This document shows, piece after piece, positions 1 through 5,012 of a DNA stretch of 23,515 bases (the stretch's first letter is position 1; each line of letters starts with the position of its first letter). The notes below the pieces were generated by a model that made no database searches, had not been told where the DNA came from, and was given only the letters and a program-made list of their open reading frames with translations. The translations under genes and the position numbers were made by a program. The DNA is from a virus. The stretch lies in the IMG/VR virus record IMGVR_UViG_3300032322_001738, positions 1 to 23,515 of that record; one strand, written 5' to 3'.

Positions 1-57
1 GCCCAAGGCATAGGCGATCATCGGTCCAAAAATGTACAGCATCGCTTCAGTGTCCAT
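1..57 (-). CDS. Partial small membrane-like protein (N-terminus only)
   Basis: Only the first 19 codons are inside the window. The product begins MDTEAMLYIFGPMIAYALG, which is hydrophobic and would suit a membrane segment, but no family can be named. The ATG is at 55-57. The 15 nt around this start (GCTTGACAATGGACA on the minus strand) are identical to those at the start of the next gene upstream (293-307), which suggests that the start region was duplicated. The stop of the upstream gene lies two bases before this ATG, so the two are probably translated from one message. Confidence 0.5.
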   Translation of the reverse strand, partial: MDTEAMLYIFGPMIAYALG

Positions 58-59
58 TG

Positions 60-299
60 TCAAGCATCCATCTCTTCTGATATAGCCACGATCATGTCTT
101 CGATAAACTCATCGCCGATCTTACGAGCTGCAGCGATGCTATTCACATTATAACAAATACGGATATCAATAACCCGGAACGGCTGATCGACGACATCGAA
201 AATCTCGAACGTAGCTGATCCATTCCAAGTTACAACGAGACCATAGTCTTTGTTACCAGCGACTATAGCTTTACCATTGAGGATTTCGAACATGTCCAT
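60..299 (-). CDS. Small hypothetical protein, 79 aa
   Basis: This is an acidic 79-residue protein with no recognised domain; it ends in EEMDA. The start is set at the ATG at 297-299 because an upstream GGAG followed by CTTGACA gives a 7-nt spacer. The in-frame TTG two codons earlier would sit on the Shine-Dalgarno sequence. It lies 14 bp downstream of the 64-aa gene ending at 314 with no promoter between them, so it is probably the second gene of the unit driven from the promoter at 539-567. Confidence 0.7.
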   Translation of the reverse strand: MDMFEILNGKAIVAGNKDYGLVVTWNGSATFEIFDVVDQPFRVIDIRICYNVNSIAAARKIGDEFIEDMIVAISEEMDA

Positions 300-313
300 T
301 GTCAAGCTCCTGA

Positions 314-508
314 TTAGGCGTCTTCATATACCATGGAAGAGAAGTTTTGCAACTTACCTTCTATGAACTTATATCCTTCTACGCGAACATCGTCGCCTTC
401 GTAGTATACGACGTCCCAGTAGCCGCCCATCACATCGTGATACTCGACCTTGTCAGCGTCGTCGAACCAGTTCTTCAAGAACTCGGACACTTTTTCCACG
501 TTTACCAT
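314..508 (-). CDS. Small acidic hypothetical protein, 64 aa
   Basis: This is a 64-residue acidic protein rich in Asp, Glu and Tyr (segments YWDVVYYEGDD and YKFIEGKL). It has no signal peptide or membrane segment and no family I recognise. GGAGCTAAACG precedes the ATG at the right distance. It is the first gene after the cassette promoter at 539-567, whose transcript would start near 532. Small acidic early phage proteins often bind and redirect host enzymes, but nothing here identifies a target. Confidence 0.75.
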   Translation of the reverse strand: MVNVEKVSEFLKNWFDDADKVEYHDVMGGYWDVVYYEGDDVRVEGYKFIEGKLQNFSSMVYEDA

Positions 509-538
509 CGTTTAGCTCCTCATCTCAACCTATAACTC

Positions 539-567
539 ATCATACGTCGGACCGGAATTAAAATCAA
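539..567 (-). promoter_or_regulatory. Sigma70-type cassette promoter, stop codon embedded
   Basis: On the minus strand this reads -35 TTGATT (562-567), a 17-bp spacer with the shared core AATTCCGG, and -10 TATGAT (539-544). The leader that follows (TTATAGGTTGAGATGAGGAG) recurs upstream of other left-arm genes. The TGA stop of the upstream 33-aa gene (564-566) lies inside the -35 hexamer. Confidence 0.85.
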
Positions 568-665
568 GCGGCTCCAGTGAGAACGATGTATGCTATGGTG
601 AAGAACAAGATCATGATCAGCGAGCCAATCAGACCCAGCGCAACCTGCATCTGATGCAAGGTCAC
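564..665 (-). CDS. Single-pass membrane micro-protein, 33 aa
   Basis: This 33-codon ORF begins with GTG. It reads VTLHQMQ and then an uninterrupted hydrophobic stretch (VALGLIGSLIMILFFTIAYIVL), so it is a predicted single transmembrane peptide. GAGG, which is also the end of the upstream coding sequence, lies 7 nt before the GTG. The upstream stop codon is 3 nt away, which suggests translational coupling. An internal ATG would give 28 aa with the same membrane segment. The role is unknown; inner-membrane peptides of this kind in phage early regions can act in superinfection exclusion or as lysis modulators. Confidence 0.55.
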   Translation of the reverse strand: MTLHQMQVALGLIGSLIMILFFTIAYIVLTGAA

Positions 666-667
666 GT

Positions 668-919
668 TCAAGCCTCGTCAAGCTCTTCTAGCTGAGCTTC
701 AGTTAGTCCTTCGTTGGCTTCCAGCTGCTCGAAAGCCTCGCTCAACTGTCCCAACAGATCGATCATCCGCTGGACCGAACGGCGCTCATAGACAGAGCTC
801 AGCCGATCCATGAACTGAGCCATGCTCAGCCCAGCGTCTACTGCATCGACCAAGTCGATTAGGCAGTCATTCATATCACCAGCAGTGTTTTCGAAGCGGC
901 AGTAGGACATATTAGGCAT
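668..919 (-). CDS. MSYCRFENT-type phage/plasmid protein, 83 aa
   Basis: The N-terminus MPNMSYCRFENTAGDMNDC matches a small-protein family that I recognise from many phages and plasmids by its SYCRFENT signature followed by DxxDC. The function is unknown. The rest is helical (residues 25-83: LVDAVDAGLSMAQFMDRL, then RMIDLLGQLSEAFEQL) and acidic at the end. AAAGGAAATACACC precedes the ATG. There is no good promoter in the 38 bp upstream, so it is probably co-transcribed with the 958-1152 gene, with the membrane micro-protein following 3 nt after its stop. Confidence 0.75.
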   Translation of the reverse strand: MPNMSYCRFENTAGDMNDCLIDLVDAVDAGLSMAQFMDRLSSVYERRSVQRMIDLLGQLSEAFEQLEANEGLTEAQLEELDEA

Positions 920-957
920 GGTGTATTTCCTTTCATCAGGTATTCAGATGTTGATTA

Positions 958-1152
958 TTAGTCAACTACTTCCCAGGTTTCACCAGAGAACACCCATTGT
1001 TTACCAGTTTCTTCATCAACTAGAAGTACATCACCACCAACATAACCTTCAGCATTATCAAATATTTCTATAAGAGCTTCAGCAGTTTTGAATGTATAGT
1101 CACCATCAATTTCTACAATGTTCAGAGCATCAAACTCAATGATCATTTTCAT
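958..1152 (-). CDS. Small hypothetical protein, 64 aa
   Basis: This 64-residue acidic protein probably forms a compact beta-rich fold (IIEFDALNIVEIDGDYTF, then GGDVLLVDEETGKQWVF). No family is recognised. AAAGGAAAACACC stands before the ATG, nearly the same leader as the downstream 83-aa gene (AAAGGAAATACACC), so the two starts may be a duplicated leader. It is driven by the promoter at 1183-1211. Confidence 0.72.
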   Translation of the reverse strand: MKMIIEFDALNIVEIDGDYTFKTAEALIEIFDNAEGYVGGDVLLVDEETGKQWVFSGETWEVVD

Positions 1153-1182
1153 GGTGTTTTCCTTTCATTCAACCTATAAGCC

Positions 1183-1211
1183 ATTGTACGTTAGACCGGA
1201 TTTAAAGTCAA
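1183..1211 (-). promoter_or_regulatory. Sigma70-type cassette promoter, stop codon embedded
   Basis: On the minus strand: -35 TTGACT (1206-1211), a 17-bp spacer starting TTAAATCCGG, and -10 TACAAT (1183-1188), followed by the shared TTATAGGTTGAA leader. It drives the gene starting at 1152. The TGA stop of the 78-aa gene (1208-1210) sits within the -35 box. Confidence 0.85.
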
Positions 1212-1444
1212 ACGACATATAGACAAGCTGGAGCTGCATAGACAAGATCAAGCAGATCATCGTCCAGCTTAACCTCACCATCAACCAGGTACTCAAGCAT
1301 GTCGAGGTAATCGTCAACCTCAAGCCGAACAGCCAGTTTTTCAAGGTAGTTGAGCGCTGCCACAGCATGGCGGATGCCATACTCAACCTCAAGGTTGATA
1401 TAGAGCAGACGTTCAAACGCGATCACATCAAGCACCTTAGACAT
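1208..1444 (-). CDS. Small hypothetical protein, 78 aa
   Basis: This is a 78-residue, mostly helical acidic protein (AFERLLYINLEVEYGIRHAV, then YLEKLAVRLEVDDYLDML) without a recognised domain. AAGGAGATAACA lies before the ATG. It is a single-gene unit with its own cassette promoter at 1474-1502, and it ends in the -35 box of the next promoter. A competing frame over the same DNA (1174-1416) lacks a ribosome-binding site and is rejected. Confidence 0.75.
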   Translation of the reverse strand: MSKVLDVIAFERLLYINLEVEYGIRHAVAALNYLEKLAVRLEVDDYLDMLEYLVDGEVKLDDDLLDLVYAAPACLYVV

Positions 1445-1473
1445 TGTTATCTCCTTGTTTCAACCTATAACTC

Positions 1474-1502
1474 ATCATACGTCGGACCGGAATTAAAATC
1501 AA
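1474..1502 (-). promoter_or_regulatory. Sigma70-type cassette promoter, stop codon embedded
   Basis: On the minus strand: -35 TTGATT (1497-1502), 17-bp spacer, -10 TATGAT (1474-1479). The 29-bp core matches the promoter at 539-567 base for base, and the TTATAGGTTGAA leader is shared. The stop TGA of the upstream 62-aa gene (1499-1501) is inside the -35 box. Confidence 0.87.
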
Positions 1503-1687
1503 GCCCAGAAGATAACATTGCGGCGAATCAGCTCACGAGCGATCACACGCATGCCATGCTCGAGCTCAGCTTTGGACACAGTGGACTTGGGATTGCGATA
1601 GCCACGCTCAAGCAAGTCCATAGCAGCGAGCAAGCTGTCAGTGTCCTTGAAGCGTAGAACGATCGGGGCGATCAGCTTGCGGAACAT
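1499..1687 (-). CDS. Small basic hypothetical protein, 62 aa
   Basis: This 62-residue basic protein (MFRKLIAPIVLRFKDTD, then ERGYRNPKSTVSKAELEHGMRV) looks helical and could bind nucleic acid, but no family is recognised. The start is the ATG at 1685-1687 because GAGGAG followed by ATGAGA gives a 6-nt spacer. The in-frame ATG two codons earlier abuts the Shine-Dalgarno sequence. It is driven by the promoter at 1717-1745. Confidence 0.72.
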   Translation of the reverse strand: MFRKLIAPIVLRFKDTDSLLAAMDLLERGYRNPKSTVSKAELEHGMRVIARELIRRNVIFWA

Positions 1688-1716
1688 TCTCATCTCCTCA
1701 TCTCAACCTATAACCC

Positions 1717-1745
1717 ATCATACCTCATGCCCGAATTAAAAGCAA
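1717..1745 (-). promoter_or_regulatory. Sigma70-type cassette promoter
   Basis: On the minus strand: -35 TTGCTT (1740-1745), 17-bp spacer with TTAATTCGGG, and -10 TATGAT (1717-1722), then the GGTTATAGGTTGAGATGAGGAG-type leader. It drives the 62-aa gene. A GC-rich hairpin lies immediately upstream, so the order is terminator then promoter. Confidence 0.8.
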
Positions 1746-1747
1746 GT

Positions 1748-1774
1748 GGGGAGCCGCCACCCAGCGCACTCCCC
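1748..1774 (-). terminator. Probable intrinsic terminator hairpin
   Basis: GGGGAG (1748-1753) pairs with CTCCCC (1769-1774). An inner CGC/GCG pair (1755-1757 with 1764-1766) extends the stem. On the minus strand the stem is followed by ACTTGCTTTT, a weak U-rich tail that overlaps the next -35 box. It would end the transcript of the 51-aa gene (1832-1987). Confidence 0.5.
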
Positions 1775-1800
1775 ATAATACATAGGTGCTATCAATCAAT

Positions 1801-1829
1801 TTGACTTAAATTAAGGTTTGACCTATAAT
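1801..1829 (+). promoter_or_regulatory. Consensus sigma70 promoter pointing antisense
   Basis: On the plus strand: TTGACT (1801-1806), a 17-bp spacer and a perfect TATAAT (1824-1829). It points into the 3' end of the minus-strand gene at 1832-1987, so a transcript starting near 1836 would be antisense to that gene. No plus-strand coding sequence with a ribosome-binding site follows. Confidence 0.6.
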
Positions 1830-1831
1830 TA

Positions 1832-1987
1832 TTACTCAATCTCAGCCATAGCCGACCAAACCTCGATCAGCCGATCATAATTGATTTCATAGTCAAGATC
1901 AAGACGTTTTAAATCCTTAAGATATTCAACCTTATCATGAACCGTTTCGAGCGCCTTAAAGGATTCAAAGATATAAGCCAGATCCAT
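1832..1987 (-). CDS. Small hypothetical protein, 51 aa
   Basis: This short ORF encodes 51 residues starting MDLAYIFESFKALETVHDK and ending VWSAMAEIE. It is helical and acidic, with no known family. AGGAG followed by ATGACT precedes the chosen ATG (1985-1987). The ATG two codons earlier lies directly on the Shine-Dalgarno sequence. The same GGAGATGACTATG start context occurs at the AAA+ ATPase gene (6503). It is a single-gene unit between a cassette promoter (2015-2043) and a hairpin (1748-1774), with an opposing promoter at its 3' end. Confidence 0.65.
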   Translation of the reverse strand: MDLAYIFESFKALETVHDKVEYLKDLKRLDLDYEINYDRLIEVWSAMAEIE

Positions 1988-2014
1988 AGTCATCTCCTAT
2001 CGAGTTACATACGT

Positions 2015-2043
2015 ATGATACCGTGCACCCGATTTAAAGTCAA
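2015..2043 (-). promoter_or_regulatory. Sigma70-type cassette promoter
   Basis: On the minus strand: -35 TTGACT (2038-2043), 17-bp spacer, -10 TATCAT (2015-2020). It drives the 51-aa gene. The -35 box ends 5 bp from the stop of the 202-aa gene. Confidence 0.75.
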
Positions 2044-2047
2044 GGCA

Positions 2048-2656
2048 CTACACGAGCGCCTTGACCTGGTCCTTGGAGAGAAACTTGGGCGTCTCAAAGC
2101 TATCCAAGTCCTTATACATCTGGTCTACTTCAGCTCGAGCACCTTCCGGAGTAAAGTCAAGCGGATCGAAAGGAGCATCAGCACCACGAGCAATGTTACC
2201 ATTGTATTGGGCACGAATTACCTTGTTACGCTCAGTAATCTCCTTCATGCGCTTGAGGTTAGCAGCCTTGATCTTAGCCAGATCATCATCGGTCTTGGTT
2301 TTGGACTCAGCCTTCACCTTACCAGTGAAGCGATTGCCCTTCGGCTTGGCCTCAACAGTTTTGGCTTCCTTGATACGCTTGTTATCTTCAGCAATAACAG
2401 ACTTGACCTTAGCCACTGCCTTGGTCTTGACAGTCTTTTCTGCTTTGGGCTCTGCCTTTGCCTTGGAGCGACCAGCTTCGACCTTGCCAGGACCCAGCTT
2501 GTTCGCTACAATGTACTTGTAATAGGACTTGGCGTTGGCCGTAGTAACATCAATCGCCTTAGCGATCAACTCAACCACATCAGCCATGGCCAAGGTCTTG
2601 TTCTCAGTCATGATTCGAATTGCAGTAGCGCGCTTCGAAGTCTTTTCGGTAGCCAT
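2048..2656 (-). CDS. Lys/Ala-rich putative DNA-binding protein, 202 aa
   Basis: Three parts are visible. Residues 1-53 (SKRATAIRIM, then ADVVELIAKAIDVTTANAKSYYKYIV) resemble a small winged-helix-like phage domain. Residues 54-150 are a highly basic, low-complexity Lys/Ala/Glu region like the tails of histone H1-type proteins. The C-terminal part (DFTPEGARAEVDQMYKDLDSF, then PKFLSKDQVKAL) is acidic and ordered-looking. The composition argues for nucleic-acid binding, perhaps early nucleoid remodelling or transcription control, but no function is established. GGAGAAATCTG precedes the ATG. Its own promoter at 2689-2717 has a perfect TATAAT and is probably the strongest in the arm, so high expression is expected. 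Confidence 0.75.
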   Translation of the reverse strand: MATEKTSKRATAIRIMTENKTLAMADVVELIAKAIDVTTANAKSYYKYIVANKLGPGKVEAGRSKAKAEPKAEKTVKTKAVAKVKSVIAEDNKRIKEAKTVEAKPKGNRFTGKVKAESKTKTDDDLAKIKAANLKRMKEITERNKVIRAQYNGNIARGADAPFDPLDFTPEGARAEVDQMYKDLDSFETPKFLSKDQVKALV

Positions 2657-2688
2657 CAGATTTCTCCTTAGTTTCAGTTCACATAGTG

Positions 2689-2717
2689 ATTATACTGGAT
2701 CCCGGAATAAAAGTCAA
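2689..2717 (-). promoter_or_regulatory. Strong sigma70 promoter
   Basis: On the minus strand: -35 TTGACT (2712-2717), 17-bp spacer containing TTCCGGGAT, and -10 TATAAT (2689-2694), followed by CACTATGTG. A clear sister copy lies on the plus strand at 7510-7537, sharing the -35, CGGGAT and TATAATCACTATGTG. Confidence 0.9.
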
Positions 2718-2718
2718 C

Positions 2719-2901
2719 TCACTCCTTGAGCTCAAGCGCAGATTCAATAGCATTCTGCAAATGCTCAAGGCTACGTCGGCTGGCTTCAATTTCCTCAGGT
2801 TCAACGTACTCAGCTTCAAGTAGGAACAGCAGACCTTCAACTAGAGAATGGAACGGAATTTGGGCAACACGGTCCAGGTCACGTTCAAAATCACGCTTCA
2901 T
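2719..2901 (-). CDS. Small acidic helical protein, 60 aa
   Basis: This is a 60-residue, probably all-helical acidic protein (MKRDFERDLDRVAQI, then SRRSLEHLQNAIESALELKE) with no known family. AGGAGCTGAACC precedes the ATG; the same block precedes the 3375 start. It sits 21 bp downstream of the 64-aa gene with no promoter between, so the two form one unit. Confidence 0.7.
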   Translation of the reverse strand: MKRDFERDLDRVAQIPFHSLVEGLLFLLEAEYVEPEEIEASRRSLEHLQNAIESALELKE

Positions 2902-2922
2902 GGTTCAGCTCCTAGTCAAGAT

Positions 2923-3117
2923 TTAGCGAAGGCGAAAGGACTCAAACTCACCATCATCATACATAAACTGGACCATATCACCATCAATCACGACCGTAGC
3001 CGTATCAGAATAAGCGACCAGAGCGTTTTCACTTTCAACGCCAGCGAAACCTTCACGGTCAACCAGCGGCTCAAACTTCAGCGAAGCTATAAGAACGAGA
3101 GCTTCAAAGGCAGTCAT
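2923..3117 (-). CDS. Small hypothetical protein, 64 aa
   Basis: This 64-residue protein starts MTAFEALVLIASLKFEPLVD and continues with a beta-rich acidic half (ATVVIDGDMVQFMYDDGEF). No family is recognised. The start is the ATG at 3115-3117 because GGAG plus AAACGCA gives a 7-nt spacer. The longer in-frame ORF back to 3174 would read through the leader and promoter. It is driven by the cassette promoter at 3146-3174. Confidence 0.72.
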   Translation of the reverse strand: MTAFEALVLIASLKFEPLVDREGFAGVESENALVAYSDTATVVIDGDMVQFMYDDGEFESFRLR

Positions 3118-3145
3118 TGCGTTTCTCCGTTTCAACTTATAACCC

Positions 3146-3174
3146 ATATTACCGCCGACCGGATTTAAAATCAA
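3146..3174 (-). promoter_or_regulatory. Sigma70-type cassette promoter
   Basis: On the minus strand: -35 TTGATT (3169-3174), 17-bp spacer TTAAATCCGG..., and -10 TAATAT (3146-3151), then GGTTATAAGTTGAAACGGAG, a variant of the common leader. It drives the 64-aa and 60-aa genes. Confidence 0.8.
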
Positions 3175-3183
3175 GCACCAGTT

Positions 3184-3375
3184 TCACAGTTCAAACCAAG
3201 CGCCCATTTCAATGGTATAGACCAAGCCAGACAGTTCGTCAGTTAAACGGTACTCATATTCATCAGACCAGTCATGGACTTCACCATGGGTTTCAGCCCA
3301 ATTCATGGCAGAGTCAAAGTCAAAGTCACCTTCAACCAAACTATAGTCACCACCAAAGCCAACTTCAAGTTTCAT
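3184..3375 (-). CDS. Small acidic hypothetical protein, 63 aa
   Basis: This very acidic 63-residue protein is rich in Asp, Glu, Trp and Tyr (GEVHDWSDEYEYRLTDEL). It has no recognised domain; negative charge of this degree is typical of phage proteins that bind host enzymes or mimic DNA, but that is only a possibility. GGGAGCTGAACC lies before the ATG. It is a single-gene unit from the promoter at 3405-3433. Confidence 0.72.
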   Translation of the reverse strand: MKLEVGFGGDYSLVEGDFDFDSAMNWAETHGEVHDWSDEYEYRLTDELSGLVYTIEMGAWFEL

Positions 3376-3404
3376 GGTTCAGCTCCCGTTTCATCTCATA
3401 ATCA

Positions 3405-3433
3405 TTTATACCGCTGACCGGATTTAAAAGCAA
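3405..3433 (-). promoter_or_regulatory. Sigma70-type cassette promoter
   Basis: On the minus strand: -35 TTGCTT (3428-3433), 17-bp spacer with TTAAATCCGGTC, -10 TATAAA (3405-3410). The leader is a degenerate form of the common one and is followed by GGGAGCTGAACC. It drives the 63-aa gene. Confidence 0.75.
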
Positions 3434-3479
3434 ACCCAGCGCAATTGGTATTACCTATGATGAACGGCGAATCCATTGG

Positions 3480-3508
3480 TTGACTTTATAAAGGGTCAAT
3501 GGTATCAT
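3480..3508 (+). promoter_or_regulatory. Plus-strand sigma70 promoter with dyad in spacer
   Basis: On the plus strand: TTGACT (3480-3485), 17-bp spacer, TATCAT (3503-3508). The -35 box and spacer form a near-palindrome (TTGACTTTATAAAGGGTCAA), which could be an operator. It fires into a stretch without a convincing gene and against the minus-strand genes beyond 3779. Confidence 0.55.
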
Positions 3509-3778
3509 TATGGTTCAGTTGGAGTTGTTTACGGTGCAGTCCTAGCATGATGCCATAGCAAAGACCAAGACCACCAATGGCCACGAACAAGCCATTATGG
3601 CCACGACCAAGCACATGGCACAGTCTCAGTGTCCTGTGGTTGCGTTCAAGTGCACATAGTGAAGCACAAGCACACAGCCACGTCCAAGTGCACAGACACA
3701 GCGACACAGACACAACATCGCATCCATTTTTAAAATAGGATTTAAAATCGATAGGCAAAACCAATCAATTCACCACTA
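3509..3778. repeat. Low-complexity, repeat-rich non-coding stretch
   Basis: There is no convincing gene in this 270-bp stretch. It is CA-rich on the plus strand and holds short imperfect repeats: ATGGCCACGAACAAGC at 3577-3592 against ATGGCCACGACCAAGC at 3597-3612 (20-bp period, one mismatch), and GTTCAAGTGCACA at 3644-3656 against GTCCAAGTGCACA at 3682-3694. Open frames exist on both strands but lack ribosome-binding sites and have biased Cys/His/Leu content. Near 3735-3750 the minus strand carries TCGATTTTAAATCC, a likely decayed copy of the cassette promoter. Confidence 0.5.
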
Positions 3779-4024
3779 TCAATAACCACGATCACGCACT
3801 GAATTGCCTTCAAGAACATAGCGACGGTATTCATCATCAGTAGCACCAGATCTAATAAACTCCCGTGCTTCAGGACTAACATGTTCGAATGCTTCATCAA
3901 GCGTCAGATAACCATTACGATATGCAATCCAACGCTTTTCGAACTCATCATGGTCATACTGTTTCAGTTCTAAGGTGCGAGTTATCCCTGATAGATATGA
4001 TGTTCTGGTCACTCGAGCGGGCAT
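3779..4024 (-). CDS. Small hypothetical protein, 81 aa
   Basis: This 81-residue charged protein begins MPARVTRTSYLSGITRTLELKQYD and continues with a helical part (LDEAFEHVSPEAREFIRSGATDDEYRRYVLEG, shown as two adjoining helices). No function is recognised. There is no Shine-Dalgarno sequence before the ATG. The sequence upstream is the 13-bp iteron array, whose first degenerate unit overlaps the start codon. Expression may depend on the upstream operon or on whatever binds the array. Confidence 0.6.
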   Translation of the reverse strand: MPARVTRTSYLSGITRTLELKQYDHDEFEKRWIAYRNGYLTLDEAFEHVSPEAREFIRSGATDDEYRRYVLEGNSVRDRGY

Positions 4025-4128
4025 AGGTCACACATGTTGGTAGCGGATGTTGGTCATGGATGTTGGTCACACGTATATGCATGCTGGTCACGTATGTTGG
4101 TCATCGATGTTGGTCACGGATATTACGG
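4021..4128. repeat. 13-bp iteron array
   Basis: Units of ATGTTGGTCAYNG occur with a strict 13-bp period. They start at 4034, 4047, 4060, then (after an 8-bp insertion GTATATGC) at 4081 (ATGCTGGTCA), 4094 and 4107. Degenerate end units start at 4021 (shared GGTCACAC) and 4120. The array fills the gap between two minus-strand genes and runs into the last codons of the 84-aa gene. As 13 is not a multiple of 3, it cannot be a protein repeat. This looks like a protein-binding or origin-type iteron set. Confidence 0.8.
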
Positions 4129-4355
4129 AAGTAGGCAACAGCATCATCATATGGCATGTGATATTCAATTAGAATACGAGCAGCATCACGGACTTCCTTA
4201 CAGTACGCACGATCAGCACGCTGATATTCCTCGAGCGTAGGGAGATTGTTAAGGCGATCAATCTCATCTAGCTGTATATTATAGATTGACTTGAGTTCAT
4301 CAAGCACGATGGTATCAATTTGTTCATTATCAAGTGTGATAGTCTTAGCGTTCAT
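4101..4355 (-). CDS. Small hypothetical protein, 84 aa
   Basis: This 84-residue protein starts MNAKTITLDNEQIDTIVLDEL and is mostly helical (LKSIYNIQLDEIDRL, then YCKEVRDAARILIEYHMPY). The spacing of hydrophobic residues in the first half suits a coiled coil. The start is the ATG at 4353-4355, after AAAGGAAAAGACCG. The longer frame upstream is inside the 88-aa membrane gene. It overlaps the stop of that gene by 11 nt. Its last six codons (IRDQHR) are made of iteron sequence. Confidence 0.7.
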   Translation of the reverse strand: MNAKTITLDNEQIDTIVLDELKSIYNIQLDEIDRLNNLPTLEEYQRADRAYCKEVRDAARILIEYHMPYDDAVAYFRNIRDQHR

Positions 4356-4611
4356 CGGTCTTTTCCTTTTCTGGACGTTCAAAATGTTTTCTAACAGCAC
4401 GAAGAGCTTCTTGTCTTGCCTTCTGATATTCTGCTTCCTCACGGCGATGCTGGCCAACAGCAAAACAAGCGCCAAGGAATAAGAAAACGATCATAATATA
4501 CAATGGCAGGAATGGGTCAATTAATCCACTAGCAAGCCAAAGTGCGATCGGTATAAGAGCAATCGCTATGACCTTAAACCCACTCAACATATCAGTCAAC
4601 ATTTGTTTCAT
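4345..4611 (-). CDS. Two-TM small membrane protein, 88 aa
   Basis: There are two hydrophobic segments, about residues 12-30 (FKVIAIALIPIALWLASG) and 34-53 (FLPLYIMIVFLFLGACFAV), followed by a highly charged C-terminal tail (QHRREEAEYQKARQEALRAV) predicted to be cytoplasmic and coiled. No family is recognised. GAGGAAATAGCC precedes the ATG. It overlaps both neighbours, so translation in this operon is probably coupled. Confidence 0.72.
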   Translation of the reverse strand: MKQMLTDMLSGFKVIAIALIPIALWLASGLIDPFLPLYIMIVFLFLGACFAVGQHRREEAEYQKARQEALRAVRKHFERPEKEKTDER

Positions 4612-4786
4612 TGGCTATTTCCTCAATAATCCATTCGGGTAATTGCTTCGGTATATTCGTTACGCCAATCAACTGAATCGAATCAGCAATAGGTTGAGCT
4701 TGCCATCTTTCCCAACGCATATTCAAAGCAGCTAATTGCTCTCTCCAATCGTTCGGCGCCAGCCACAAATCAATCAATAACGTCAT
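4592..4786 (-). CDS. Small hypothetical protein, 64 aa
   Basis: This Trp-rich 64-residue protein (WLAPNDWREQLAALNMRWERW) is of unknown function. AGGTGAGAGCCA is correctly placed before the ATG. It overlaps the preceding gene by 17 nt and the next by 20 nt, the compact pattern of this operon (promoter at 5623-5651). Confidence 0.7.
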   Translation of the reverse strand: MTLLIDLWLAPNDWREQLAALNMRWERWQAQPIADSIQLIGVTNIPKQLPEWIIEEIANETNVD

Positions 4787-5012
4787 TGGCTCTCACCTTA
4801 CGGTAATCGCGTTCAAACAATACAGTGGCACACTTATCTTCGTACGTATATACCTTGGCGTCAATAATGTTGTCAATGAAACCACGAGGCGAGTTGGCAT
4901 GATCAATAGCCTCCTCAAGCGTGGCAAAATTCAACCAGTAGTCAGAGACATCCCAGTCGCCTACAAGATCACGATACCAGTAGCAAACTTCAACACGGTA
5001 ATTGTCAGCCAT
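4770..5012 (-). CDS. Small hypothetical protein, 80 aa
   Basis: This 80-residue protein starts MADNYRVEVCYWYRDLVGDW and has an alpha/beta pattern (WLNFATLEEAIDHANSPRGF, then KVYTYEDKCATVLFERDYRK). It resembles many small phage proteins with a beta strand, then an xATLEEA helix; no function is known. The start is the ATG at 5010-5012 after AAGGATATCGACA, eight nt inside the end of the SWIM gene. Confidence 0.7.
   Translation of the reverse strand: MADNYRVEVCYWYRDLVGDWDVSDYWLNFATLEEAIDHANSPRGFIDNIIDAKVYTYEDKCATVLFERDYRKVRANDVID

Noticed and set aside
1174-1416. 80-codon minus-strand frame overlapping the 78-aa gene
   Set aside because: No ribosome-binding site, and it runs through the promoter at 1183-1211; the overlapping frame has AAGGAG at the right distance.
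2061-2522. 153-codon plus-strand frame opposite the Lys/Ala-rich protein
   Set aside because: Mirror effect of Lys/Ala-rich codons; no ribosome-binding site on the plus strand.
3486-3764. 92-codon minus-strand open frame rich in Cys, Leu and His
   Set aside because: It starts with TTG, has no ribosome-binding site, and lies in low-complexity repeats; the plus strand has an equally open 53-codon frame (from 3577) without a Shine-Dalgarno sequence.
4021-4128. CRISPR array
   Set aside because: Units are 13 bp with no spacers of usual size and no cas genes; this is an iteron-like tandem array.
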